Assembly: GCA_025924435.1 (NCBI GenBank)
Contig: JAICIL010000074.1
Span: forward strand, 1-15,616
Source of the DNA: Chloroflexia bacterium
GTDB taxonomy: Bacteria; Chloroflexota; Chloroflexia; Thermomicrobiales; JALYUS01
Reading direction: 5' to 3'
DNA: 15,616 nt
Positions 5,988 through 13,494 of this stretch are shown one piece after another. The notes under the pieces are model-generated. The model did not search any database. It was not told the DNA's origin and saw only the letters and a program-made list of their open reading frames with translations. The first letter of the stretch is position 1; each line of letters starts with the position of its first letter. Position numbers and translations under genes: made by a program.

Positions 5988-7100
5988 ATGGGGTACGGGG
6001 AGTTGGATACGCCGAGCGTGATTGTGGACCTCGATACGCTGGAGCGGAACATCGGCGAGATGGCCGCCGTGGCGAGGGCGGCGGGGGTGCGACTGCGGCC
6101 GCACATCAAGACGCACAAGTCGCCGAAGATCGCGCGCATGCAACTGGACGCCGGGGCGGTCGGCATCACCTGCGCCAAACTGGGCGAGGCGGAGGCGATG
6201 GCGGACGGCGGGATCGCCGACATCTTCGTCTGCTATCCGCTCGTCACGGAGATGAAGGTGCGGCGGCTTGCGGCCCTCGCGCGGCGGCCGGGCATGGCGG
6301 TTTCGACGATTGTGGACAGCCCGGAAGGGGTCGCCGCGCTCTCGTCCGTCTTCGCCCATGAGCCTGCGCCGCTGGAGGTGCTCGTCAAGGTGGACGCCGG
6401 GCTGGGACGGGTCGGCGTCGCGCCCGGCGACGCGACGGTCGCCCTCGCGCAATTAGTCGCGGCGGCGCCCGGCCTCCGCTTCGGCGGCATCTGCATGCAC
6501 GAGGGGCAGACCTACAAATACCCGGACGGCGAGGAACGCGCCGAGGCCGGGCGGGCGGCGGGGCGGGCGCTGGTCGCCACGGCGCATGCGTTGGAGGCCG
6601 TCGGCCTCGCACCGGCGCGGGTGAGCAGCGGTTCGACGCCCGGCGGCCCGGCGACGGCGAGCGTCGCGGGGATCACCGAGATGCGCCCCGGCAACTACGC
6701 CTTCTACGACGCGATGCAGGTCGGCCTCAATGTCGTGCCGCCGGAGCGGTGCGCCCTCCGCGCGCTCGTCACCGTCGTCAGTCACACGGCGCGCGACCGG
6801 GCGGTGATGGACGCGGGATCGAAGACGCTCACCTCCGACACCGGCGTGCACGGCATGACGGGCAGCGCGGGGCACGGCATTGTCGTCGGCAAGGAGGACA
6901 TTCAGATTGCCGGTCTCTCCGAGGAGCACGGCTGGCTGAAACTCGACTCACACGGCAGCGACGTGCGGATCGGCGAGATGCTCGAAGTGATCCCCGTCCA
7001 CTCCTGCCCCGTCGCCAACCTCGCCGGGGAACTGGTGATAGTGCGCGGCGGCGACGTGGTGGATCGCTGGCCCGTCGCGGCGGCGGGGCGGGTGACGTGA
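5988..7100 (+). CDS. D-serine dehydratase / D-threonine aldolase-like PLP enzyme (fold type III)
   Basis: Predicted 370-residue member of the alanine-racemase-N plus DSD1-like metal-binding domain family, acting on D-3-hydroxyamino acids (D-Ser, D-Thr or D-threo-3-hydroxyaspartate) by dehydration or aldol cleavage. Visible: DTPSVIVDLD at the N-terminus, the PLP lysine Lys41 in RPHIKTHKS, the SSGSTPG phosphate-binding segment, the RPGNYAFYDAMQ segment, and a C-terminal metal site His338-x-Cys340 in PVHSCPVANL. The His-x-Cys pair matches D-serine and D-hydroxyaspartate dehydratases, while characterised D-threonine aldolases have His-x-Asp; that is family knowledge and favours dehydration. It lies 137 bases after the L-type dehydratase and overlaps truB by 4 bases (GTGA), so the latter two are probably co-transcribed. 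Confidence 0.92.
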   Translation: MGYGELDTPSVIVDLDTLERNIGEMAAVARAAGVRLRPHIKTHKSPKIARMQLDAGAVGITCAKLGEAEAMADGGIADIFVCYPLVTEMKVRRLAALARRPGMAVSTIVDSPEGVAALSSVFAHEPAPLEVLVKVDAGLGRVGVAPGDATVALAQLVAAAPGLRFGGICMHEGQTYKYPDGEERAEAGRAAGRALVATAHALEAVGLAPARVSSGSTPGGPATASVAGITEMRPGNYAFYDAMQVGLNVVPPERCALRALVTVVSHTARDRAVMDAGSKTLTSDTGVHGMTGSAGHGIVVGKEDIQIAGLSEEHGWLKLDSHGSDVRIGEMLEVIPVHSCPVANLAGELVIVRGGDVVDRWPVAAAGRVT

Positions 7101-8107
7101 GTAGCGGGAAGTTCGGAGTGGGAAGTTCGAAGTTCGAAGAAGGGATCGGGAGTCCCCCCATCTCCGAACTCCGAACTCCGAACTCCGAACTCCGAACCCT
7201 CTCCGGCATTCTCGTCATTGATAAGCCGGCGGGGTGGACGGCGCACGATGTCGTGGCGCGCGTGCGGCGGCTGACGGGGGAGCGGCGCGTCGGGCACGCG
7301 GGCACGCTCGACCCGGCGGCGACGGGCGTGCTCCCCGTCTGCGTCGGGGAAGCGACGAAGGTCGTCGAATACCTCTCCGCGTGCGGCAAGGCGTACCTCG
7401 CGGCGGTGCTCCTCGGCACAGCAACCGATACCGACGACCTCGACGGCTGGGCGATCGAAGAGTGTGATCCATCAGACATATCCCCTGAGGCAATACGGGA
7501 TCAATTGCCACAATTCACTGGCGAGATCACGCAGGTACCGCCCGCGTATTCCGCGATCCACATCGGCGGGCAACGGGCCTATGCACTGGCGCGGGCGGGG
7601 CGGGCCGTAGATGTCCCGGCGCGGCGGGTGGTGGTGCATCGGCTCGCGCTCGTTGCCTGGGCTGCTCCGGTGGCGTGGCTGGTGGTAGACTGTGGCGCGG
7701 GCACGTACATCCGCGCCCTCGCGCGCGATCTCGGCGGCGCGCTCGGCTGCGGCGCGACGCTGGCGCGGCTCATCCGGCTCCGGTCGGGGCCGTTCCGGCT
7801 CTGCGAGGCGTGGTCGCTGGACGAACTGGCCGCGCTGCCGGATTTGCGTGCCGCGTGGCCGTGGGTCGCCGTCCATCCGGACGCCGCGCTCGCGGACTGG
7901 CCCGCCCTGCTGCTCGATGAGCGGGCCGCGCGCGACTGGTCGCAGGGGAAGGCGCTCGCGGACACCGCCGTGCGGGAAGGCATCCACGTCCGCGCCTACG
8001 ACGCGGCGGGCGACTGGCGCGGCATCGGCGTCGGCGCGAACGGCGTGTGGCGACCGAAGAAGGTAGTAGCGAGTACTGAGTACCGAGTACCGAGTACCGA
8101 GTACTGA
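7097..8107 (+). CDS. truB: tRNA pseudouridine(55) synthase TruB
   Basis: Converts U55 of the T-loop of most tRNAs to pseudouridine. The conserved protein begins at about base 7205 (GILVIDKPAGWTAHDVV). The catalytic Asp is in HAGTLDPAATG (Asp72 from the GTG start), followed by PPAYSAIHIGGQRAYALAR, then GTYIRALARDLG, and a C-terminal PUA-like region. The start is unclear: no ATG or TTG lies in frame before 7205, only GTG at 7097 (overlapping the upstream stop as GTGA) and GTG at 7118. Either one forces about 30 extra residues encoded by AGTTCGG/CCGAACT heptamer repeats. The last 11 or so residues (ASTEYRVPSTEY) and the stop also come from a heptamer array, so both ends look remodelled by repeats. 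The core is intact and should be active. ribF follows, as in many bacteria. Confidence 0.93.
   Translation: MSSGKFGVGSSKFEEGIGSPPISELRTPNSELRTLSGILVIDKPAGWTAHDVVARVRRLTGERRVGHAGTLDPAATGVLPVCVGEATKVVEYLSACGKAYLAAVLLGTATDTDDLDGWAIEECDPSDISPEAIRDQLPQFTGEITQVPPAYSAIHIGGQRAYALARAGRAVDVPARRVVVHRLALVAWAAPVAWLVVDCGAGTYIRALARDLGGALGCGATLARLIRLRSGPFRLCEAWSLDELAALPDLRAAWPWVAVHPDAALADWPALLLDERAARDWSQGKALADTAVREGIHVRAYDAAGDWRGIGVGANGVWRPKKVVASTEYRVPSTEY
7110..7198 (+). repeat. Inverted heptanucleotide arrays AGTTCGG / CCGAACT at the 5' end of truB
   Basis: Left array 7110-7137: AGTTCGG, AGTGGGA, AGTTCGA, AGTTCGA. Right array 7164-7198: four CCGAACT units and one CCGAACC. CCGAACT is the exact reverse complement of AGTTCGG, so the two arrays can fold on each other around about 26 bases. 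The whole element is read as protein in the TruB frame (residues roughly 5-34) without a stop. Confidence 0.85.
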
Positions 8108-8206
8108 GTACTGGCATGAGGATGGCGGTGCTGGTGATGCGAGTGCGGTGGAATGGCTGAACGGGCGGACACACCTTCACTCGGTACTCGGTACTCGGTA
8201 CTCGGT
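8071..8206 (+). repeat. Inverted heptanucleotide arrays GAGTACC / ACTCGGT between truB and ribF
   Basis: Left array 8071-8112: six units (GAGTACT, GAGTACC x3, GAGTACT x2). Right array 8179-8206: four perfect ACTCGGT units, the reverse complement of the left unit in phase (ACCGAGT). About 66 bases lie between the arrays. The left array encodes the TruB C-terminus and its TGA; the right array ends 9 bases before the preferred ribF start and takes the place where a ribosome site should be. Confidence 0.88.
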
Positions 8207-8215
8207 ACTTCGTCT

Positions 8216-9148
8216 ATGCGTGTCGTGCGCTCCCTCGCCGATCTCCCGGCCGCGCCGTCTGTGCTGACGATCGGGACGTTCGACGGTGTCCACCGGGGGC
8301 ATCAGCGGCTGATCGGCCTCGTCGTGGAGCGGGCGCGGGCGCGGGGCGTCCGCGCGGTCGTCCTCACCTTCGATCCGCACCCGCGCGCCGTCCTCGCGCC
8401 GGAGTCCGCGCCGCCGCGCATCACGACGGTGGACGACGAGGCCGCGCTGATGGCGTCGCTCGGCGTGGAGACGCTCATCATCTACCCCTTCACGCGGGAG
8501 ACGGCGGATACTTCCGCGCGCGACTTCATGGCGACGGTGGCCCGCGCGGTGCGGCCCGTCGAGGTCTGGGTGGGGGACGATTTCGCCTTCGGCAAGGGGC
8601 GGCAGGGAAACCTCGATGTCCTGCGCGATCTCGGCGCGGAGTTCGGCTACGCGCTGCATGTCCTGCCGCGCGTCCATCTGGACGATGCGCCGGACGGCGA
8701 GATGATCGGCAGCACCGGCATCCGCAACCACCTGCTCGCCGGGGAGGTGGCCGCCGCCGCGCGGCTGCTGGGGCGGCCCTACGTGCTGCGCGGCCCGGTG
8801 GTGCGCGGCGCGGGGCGCGGGCGGCAGATCGGTTTCCCGACCGCGAATGTCCGCGTATCGCCGGGGGTTGTCGTGCCGAAGGACGGCATCTACGCGACCT
8901 GGGTGACGATCGAGGACGATCCGACCCGCCACGCCGCGATGACCTACATCGGTCCGCGCCCGCAGTTTGATAACGGCCCCCGCTCTGTCGAGCCGAACCT
9001 GATCGGCTGGGATGGCGATCTCTACGACAAGACGATTGCCGTCCATTTCGTCCAGTGGCTGCGCGGCGACGCCAAATTCGCCAGCGTGGACGACCTCGTT
9101 GCGCAGATGCGCCGGGATCAGGCGGAGACGCTCGCCGCCCTTGCGTGA
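8216..9148 (+). CDS. ribF: Bifunctional riboflavin kinase / FMN adenylyltransferase
   Basis: Makes FMN and then FAD from riboflavin and ATP in the cytoplasm. From the ATG at 8216 it is 310 residues, the normal RibF size. The N-terminal nucleotidyltransferase domain shows GTFDGVHRGH (20-29), TFDPHP, and STGIR (about 167-171) in place of the usual SSTRIR. The C-terminal flavokinase domain shows GRQIGFPTANV (202-212), the putative catalytic Glu259 in SVEPNL, and WDGDLYDK. The start is chosen by family alignment (MRVVRSLADLP). No ribosome site precedes it because a heptamer array fills 8179-8206. An alternative ATG at 8153 would read through the array and add 21 repeat-derived residues. Confidence 0.95.
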   Translation: MRVVRSLADLPAAPSVLTIGTFDGVHRGHQRLIGLVVERARARGVRAVVLTFDPHPRAVLAPESAPPRITTVDDEAALMASLGVETLIIYPFTRETADTSARDFMATVARAVRPVEVWVGDDFAFGKGRQGNLDVLRDLGAEFGYALHVLPRVHLDDAPDGEMIGSTGIRNHLLAGEVAAAARLLGRPYVLRGPVVRGAGRGRQIGFPTANVRVSPGVVVPKDGIYATWVTIEDDPTRHAAMTYIGPRPQFDNGPRSVEPNLIGWDGDLYDKTIAVHFVQWLRGDAKFASVDDLVAQMRRDQAETLAALA

Positions 9149-9165
9149 TGGACTCGCGCGCGATC

Positions 9166-9174
9166 TGGTATCCT
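9166..9174 (+). promoter_or_regulatory. Candidate extended -10 for the S33 hydrolase gene
   Basis: TGGTATCCT has the TGn-TATNNT form and lies about 51 bases before the ATG at 9226, just after the ribF stop. No good -35 is seen. The hexamer TATCCT is also the -10 predicted for the NHL gene. Confidence 0.3.
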
Positions 9175-9225
9175 GCCGGTGGGTGCATTGGGACGATCAG
9201 AATTCTGGAATGAGGGAATGCACCT

Positions 9226-10773
9226 ATGCGGCGATGGACACAGTGCTCTGGGTCAGTGGTTCTTCTTGGCATGCTAGCACTCTCGCTGATTGGTATGGGG
9301 ATGCCGGGGGTTGCGGCGCGGGTAGTGACGCCCGGCTACGATGCGACGGCGGCGAGCGGATCGTCGGCGCGCTTCGAGCCGGCCGCCTGCCCGTGGAAAC
9401 TGCCGGACGGGCAGGTCGAGGGGCAGACGGTGCGGTGCGGGTTCGTCGTTGTGCCGGAGCAGCACGGCAATCCGACCGGCCCGACGATTAAACTGCCCGT
9501 CGGTGTCTTCAAGAGCGCGTCACCCACCCCCGCGCCGGACCCGGTCGTCTACATCGAGGGCGGGCCGGGCGGCGCGGTGCAGGACACGATCACCTACCTG
9601 CTCGCGCCCGATCTCCCCGCGCTGACCGCGAACCGCGACCTGATCGTCTACGATCAGCGCGGCGTCGGCTTCGCGCAGCCGAACCTCGAATGCCCGGAAG
9701 TGCGGGCGCAGGACCTCGCCGACGCGCAGGCGCCGCTCAGCCCGGACGACAAGGCGAGCCACGACATCGCCGCGATCGCCGTCTGCCGGGACCGGCTGAC
9801 GAAGCAGGGAGTCAACCTCGGCGCGTACACGAGCGCGGAGGGGGCGGCGGACCTCAACGACATTCGCGCGGCGCTCGGCTACCCGCAACTCGACCTGCTC
9901 GGCGTCTCGTACGGCACGCGCGTCGCCCTGACGATGATGCGCGATTTTCCCGGCGCGGTGCGCGATGCGGTGCTCGATTCCTCCGTGCCATTGCAGGCGA
10001 ACCTCGTCGAGGACGACGGGACGAACTTCCAGCGCTCGTTCAATCTCTTCTTCGCGGCGTGCGCGGCGGACCCATCGTGCAACGCGAACGCCCCGACCTT
10101 GCAGGCGGATTACATCGCGACCGTCGCGCAATTGAACGCGCGGCCGATCACGACGCCGGTGAAGGACGACAAGACGGGCATGACCGTCCCGGTCGTCGTG
10201 GACGGCTCTGACCTCACCTCGCTCGTCTCGATGATGTTCTACGACAAGACGGCGACGAGCGTCGTCCCGCAACTGATCGCGCAGGTGCGGCGGGGCGACA
10301 CGGCGCTCCTGGACCTCGTCATACGCGCCTTCGGCATCACCGGGCCGGACATCAACATCGGCGCGTACTACTCGATCCTCTGCGCGGAGGAGGTGCCGTT
10401 CAACAACCGGGATCGCGCGACGGCGATTGTCAACGCGCTGCCGCCGGAGTTGCAGCCGATCTTCGCCGTCGAGGTGCGCGAGTTCTTCGATGTCTGCGCC
10501 CAGTGGCCGACCGCGCCCGCCAACTCGGTGGAGACGCAGGCCGTGACGAGCGATGTGCCCGCCCTCGTCCTTTCGAGTGATAACGACCCGGCGACGCCGC
10601 CGGATTACGGCAAGCAGGTCGCCCAATCGCTCGCGAAGGGGTATCTCGTCACTTTCCCCGGCATTGGCCATTCCATCCTCGCCAACGGCGGCGCGTGCGG
10701 CCTGAACACGATGCTCGCGTTCATCAACGACCCGACGCAGCCGCCACCGACCGATTGCGTGCCGAAGCGATAA
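9226..10773 (+). CDS. Secreted S33 family alpha/beta hydrolase (tripeptidyl aminopeptidase-like)
   Basis: Exported hydrolase of 515 residues. Residues 1-31 form a signal peptide (positive MRR, hydrophobic core, likely cut after GVAA). Then come the oxyanion-region GGPGG (112-116), DQRGVG (143-148), nucleophile Ser228 in GVSYGTRVAL, Asp454 in SSDNDPATPP within a TAP-like C-terminal domain, and His482 in GIGHSI. Ten cysteines in the mature part are spaced like the disulfides of secreted TAP enzymes. The expected role is release of N-terminal amino acids or short peptides from extracellular peptides; some relatives are esterases, so peptidase activity is inferred. GAGGGA lies about 8 bases before the ATG. 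It is convergent with the NHL gene. Confidence 0.92.
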   Translation: MRRWTQCSGSVVLLGMLALSLIGMGMPGVAARVVTPGYDATAASGSSARFEPAACPWKLPDGQVEGQTVRCGFVVVPEQHGNPTGPTIKLPVGVFKSASPTPAPDPVVYIEGGPGGAVQDTITYLLAPDLPALTANRDLIVYDQRGVGFAQPNLECPEVRAQDLADAQAPLSPDDKASHDIAAIAVCRDRLTKQGVNLGAYTSAEGAADLNDIRAALGYPQLDLLGVSYGTRVALTMMRDFPGAVRDAVLDSSVPLQANLVEDDGTNFQRSFNLFFAACAADPSCNANAPTLQADYIATVAQLNARPITTPVKDDKTGMTVPVVVDGSDLTSLVSMMFYDKTATSVVPQLIAQVRRGDTALLDLVIRAFGITGPDINIGAYYSILCAEEVPFNNRDRATAIVNALPPELQPIFAVEVREFFDVCAQWPTAPANSVETQAVTSDVPALVLSSDNDPATPPDYGKQVAQSLAKGYLVTFPGIGHSILANGGACGLNTMLAFINDPTQPPPTDCVPKR

Positions 10774-10776
10774 TCC

Positions 10777-10801
10777 TCGGCCCGGCTCCGGCGAGGGCCG
10801 A
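10777..10801. terminator. Possible hairpin terminator after the S33 hydrolase gene
   Basis: TCGGCCC and GGGCCGA form a 7-bp GC-rich stem around an 11-base loop, starting 4 bases after the TAA. There is no T-run, so this is only suggestive. On the opposite side, CCGCGC-GACC-GCGCGG (10892-10907) could serve the converging NHL gene. Nothing else is recognisable in the 180-base gap. Confidence 0.35.
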
Positions 10802-10953
10802 CTCGCTGGCATCGTGCTGTGTGGCGGCGTTCGGCATCGGGGCCGTGGTCGCTGGCTCGCCGCTCGCGCCGCCATCACCGCGATTGCCTCTCCGCGCGAC
10901 CGCGCGGCGAACCCGGTGGATGCATCGCTGGTTGCCGGTCGAGAAACCGTCCG

Positions 10954-13290
10954 TCATCCTCGTTGGAGGAACTTCACGATGCGATTGTTGCGGTTGTCCG
11001 CGACGTACGTGTTGCCCGCGCCGTCCGCCGCGAGGCCGGCGAGTACGCCCCGCATTTGCCCATCCCCGCGCCCATAACTGCCCCATGCGAGGATGAACTG
11101 GCCGCTCGCGTCGAACTTCTGCACGCGGCTGACGGCGGTGCCGGTGTCCGCGACGTAGACGTTGCCCGCGCCGTCCGCCGCGATACCGGACGGGTACGTG
11201 AACTGGCCGTTGCCCGTGCCCTCGCCGCCCCATTTGAGCAGGAACCGGCCATTCGGGTCGAACTTCTGCACGCGGTGATTCACGCCGTCCGCGACGTAGA
11301 TAGCGCCCGTGGTGTCCGAGGCGATTGCGAAGGGGTGGTTGAATTGGCCGTCGCCACCGCCCGCCCCGCCCCATTTGGTCAGGAGCGTCCCGCCCGCGTC
11401 GAACTTCTGCACCCGGTTGTTGTTTGTATCGGCGACATAGACAGTGCCCGCCGCGTCCACCGCGATGCCGAATCCGTCCTGCGCATCGCGCGAAAACGCG
11501 AACTGCCCATCGCCGGCCCCCGTGCCGCCCCACTTGAGGAGGAAGCGGCCGTTCGGGTCGAACTTCTGCACCCGGTTATTGCCCGTATCGGCGACGTAGA
11601 CATTCCCGGCGCGATCAACCGCGACGTGTGCAGGCGATCGGAATTGCCCGTCTCCGGCGCCCTCGCCGCCCCATTTGAGGAGGAAACGCCCACCGCTATC
11701 GAACTTCTCCACCCGATTGTTCCACGTATCCGCGACATAGAGATTGCCCGCCGCGTCCGTCGCCACACCCGTCGGATTGTCGAACTGCCCGTCGCCACTG
11801 GAGCCGCCACCCCACATGAGGAGCAACTGCCCGTTTCCGTCGAACTTCTGCACCCGGCTGTTGAACAAGTCCGCGACATAGACGTTGCCGGATGTGTCCA
11901 CAACCACGTCATGCGGCTCGTCGAACTGCCCGTCGTTGTGCCCGCTGCTCCCCCACGCGAGGAGGGGATGCCCGCTATTGTCGTATCTCTGTATGCGGCC
12001 GCTCGCATCCCCTACAGAGACGTTGCCCGCCGTATCCGCCGCAATGCCCTCCGGGCCGCTGCCCGTCCCCGTCCATTTCAGCAGGAACTGGCCGCCGCTA
12101 TCGAACTTCTGGATGCGGTTATTGTGGGTGTCCACGACGTAGACATTGCCGGCGCCGTCCACCGCGACACCGTCCGGTCGGTCGAATTGCCCGTCGCCAT
12201 TCCCTTTGCCGCCCCACTTCAGCAGGAATTGCCCGTTCCCGTCGAATTTCTGGATCTGATTCGCGTCGGTGTCCGCGACGTAGACATTGCCCGCACCATC
12301 CAGCGCGATCCGTTCCGGGAAGCCGAACTGCCCACTCGCGCTCCCTTGCCCGCCCCACTGGAGGATGAATACCCCGTTCCCGTTGAACTTCTGAATGCGA
12401 CGGTTATCCGCGTCCACGACATAGACATTGCCCGCCGTGTCCACGGCGATCCCTTTCGGGCGGCGGAACTGCCCGTTGCCGGTGCCAGTGATACCCCAGC
12501 GGGTGATGAAGCGCCCGTTGCCGTCATACTTCTGGATGCGGTTATTGTCGGTATCGCTGACGTAGACGAAGCCCTGCCCATCGAGCGCGACCCCTTGCGG
12601 GTAGGCGAGGCCGTTGAACCCCGCGCCGATTTTCCATGCATACGCCGCGCCGCTACGCGGTGATTTGATCTGCGCGCCGAGCCGTCCGAGCGCCACCTGG
12701 CCGGTGTCGTTATGGAACTCGAAGCGCGCGCGCTCGAACCATTGCATCGTCGAGACATTCCCCGTCTCCGGATCCGCCTCTTGATGTTCTTCGCTGATTG
12801 GCAAGCCGAAGCGCGCGAGGCCGCCATTCGCATTCCAGTAGTCGAGGAACTGGAAGCGCAGATTATGCCCCGTCTCGTCGAAATAGCGCTGCTCCTCCTT
12901 CGGCTGCGCGGCGTTGTCTACCACGTCCGCCCGCTGGAAGTCGGGATCCACGGTGAGCGCATCGGCGCGCAACTCCCGCCCGAGGCTGCCGAGTTGCACC
13001 TGGTCGCCGTGCAGTTCGAAGCGGAAGCGCTCGAACCACTGCGTCAGGTAGGTCTGGCCGTCGGAGGGATTGATCTCGTTCTGCGCGTCGGTGATCGGCA
13101 GGCCGAAGAGGGCGAGGCCGCCATTGGCGCGCCAGTAATCGAGGAATGCGCCGGAGACGGTCTTGCCCGTCTCCGGGAAGGTCTGGCTGTCCGCCGCCAC
13201 CGGCCCACCTCGTATCAAGGAGAGTCCGACGACGAGGAACGCCACCGCGAGCCACCGCAACCATGCTCGATGGACAGATTTCGCCATCAT
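10954..13290 (-). CDS. Secreted NHL-repeat beta-propeller protein with duplicated N-terminal module
   Basis: Exported protein of 778 residues. Residues 1-33 are a signal peptide (hydrophobic 13-26, cut near PVAA). Two copies of a module follow, at about 37-107 and 136-208, each with [FT]P/DETG, FLDYW.ANGGLA.FGLPI, QWFER.RFE.H and LG.LG. This module is common in exported Chloroflexota proteins; its function is not established. From about 225 there are 12 NHL repeats of about 47 residues (GIAVDTAGNVYVADT.NNR.QKFD, then G.FLLKWGG.G.GDGQF), enough for two six-bladed propellers. Blades 4-5 are the weakest and shortest. It probably acts outside the cell as a binding or scaffold protein; no catalytic motif is seen. 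Two adjacent ATGs start it, with GGGGGA upstream. Confidence 0.93.
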   Translation of the reverse strand: MMAKSVHRAWLRWLAVAFLVVGLSLIRGGPVAADSQTFPETGKTVSGAFLDYWRANGGLALFGLPITDAQNEINPSDGQTYLTQWFERFRFELHGDQVQLGSLGRELRADALTVDPDFQRADVVDNAAQPKEEQRYFDETGHNLRFQFLDYWNANGGLARFGLPISEEHQEADPETGNVSTMQWFERARFEFHNDTGQVALGRLGAQIKSPRSGAAYAWKIGAGFNGLAYPQGVALDGQGFVYVSDTDNNRIQKYDGNGRFITRWGITGTGNGQFRRPKGIAVDTAGNVYVVDADNRRIQKFNGNGVFILQWGGQGSASGQFGFPERIALDGAGNVYVADTDANQIQKFDGNGQFLLKWGGKGNGDGQFDRPDGVAVDGAGNVYVVDTHNNRIQKFDSGGQFLLKWTGTGSGPEGIAADTAGNVSVGDASGRIQRYDNSGHPLLAWGSSGHNDGQFDEPHDVVVDTSGNVYVADLFNSRVQKFDGNGQLLLMWGGGSSGDGQFDNPTGVATDAAGNLYVADTWNNRVEKFDSGGRFLLKWGGEGAGDGQFRSPAHVAVDRAGNVYVADTGNNRVQKFDPNGRFLLKWGGTGAGDGQFAFSRDAQDGFGIAVDAAGTVYVADTNNNRVQKFDAGGTLLTKWGGAGGGDGQFNHPFAIASDTTGAIYVADGVNHRVQKFDPNGRFLLKWGGEGTGNGQFTYPSGIAADGAGNVYVADTGTAVSRVQKFDASGQFILAWGSYGRGDGQMRGVLAGLAADGAGNTYVADNRNNRIVKFLQRG
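10957..12618 (-). repeat. Tandem ~141-bp coding repeats (12 NHL units)
   Basis: The NHL region is a tandem DNA array as well as a protein repeat. The plus strand shows recurring blocks such as GTCGAACTTCTGCACCCGGT and GCCGCCCCATTTGAGGAGGA about every 141 bases. Close similarity between units, for example those around 11220 and 11520, indicates recent duplication or gene conversion. Blade 9 carries an extra six or so residues (SRDAQD). Confidence 0.85.
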
Positions 13291-13358
13291 GCGAATCCCC
13301 CATTCCCCGACGTGCGTGCGCGGATATCGCTATTTCGTCCATTGTGTGACCTGCGGGA

Positions 13359-13388
13359 AGGATAGAGGGTACGACGCATAATTGTCAA
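13359..13388 (-). promoter_or_regulatory. Predicted sigma-70 type promoter of the NHL gene
   Basis: Minus strand: -35 TTGACA (13388-13383), an 18-base spacer, and -10 TATCCT (13364-13359). The -35 is a perfect consensus match and the region is AT-rich for this genome. Predicted start near 13352 gives a leader of about 62 bases to the ATG at 13290. It lies in the 185-base gap after the transglutaminase gene, so the NHL gene is probably expressed separately. Confidence 0.55.
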
Positions 13389-13466
13389 TGTCGGAGAAGG
13401 AATATGTCGCGAATAACCCGTGGCATAGCGCGAGCGGCCCGCGACTGCCGCTCCGTATTTTTCGCT

Positions 13467-13494
13467 TGCTACCCGCTACTCGCTACTCGCTACT
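13467..13494 (-). repeat. CGCTACT heptanucleotide array (4 units) at the 3' end of the transglutaminase gene
   Basis: On the plus strand: TGCTACC followed by three CGCTACT units. Read on the minus strand it encodes the final residues VASSE and supplies the TAG stop at 13478-13476. Confidence 0.85.

Noticed and set aside
6749..7096. Long N-terminal extension of TruB overlapping the D-serine dehydratase-like gene
   Set aside because: The sequence is Arg-rich and lies out of frame over a well-conserved coding region; the GTG at 7097 overlapping the stop is more plausible.
8116..8160. 14-codon frame in the loop between the truB and ribF arrays as a leader peptide
   Set aside because: No ribosome site, no attenuator-like codon run, and it lies wholly within a repeat element.
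8153..8215. ribF start at the ATG at 8153
   Set aside because: It would add 21 residues mostly encoded by the ACTCGGT array, and the family N-terminus fits the ATG at 8216; it is kept only as an alternative.
9520..10878. 452-codon minus-strand frame opposite the S33 hydrolase
   Set aside because: Arg-rich, without domains; the opposite strand encodes a signal peptide and full catalytic triad.
10957..12618. CRISPR array
   Set aside because: The repeat units are about 141 bases, coding, and contiguous without unique spacers; the heptamer arrays elsewhere are also too short and lack spacers.
10819..12663. 614-codon plus-strand frame with periodic LLHPVI..IGDVD-like repeats
   Set aside because: The periodicity simply mirrors the 141-bp NHL repeats on the other strand; there is no ribosome site or family signal.
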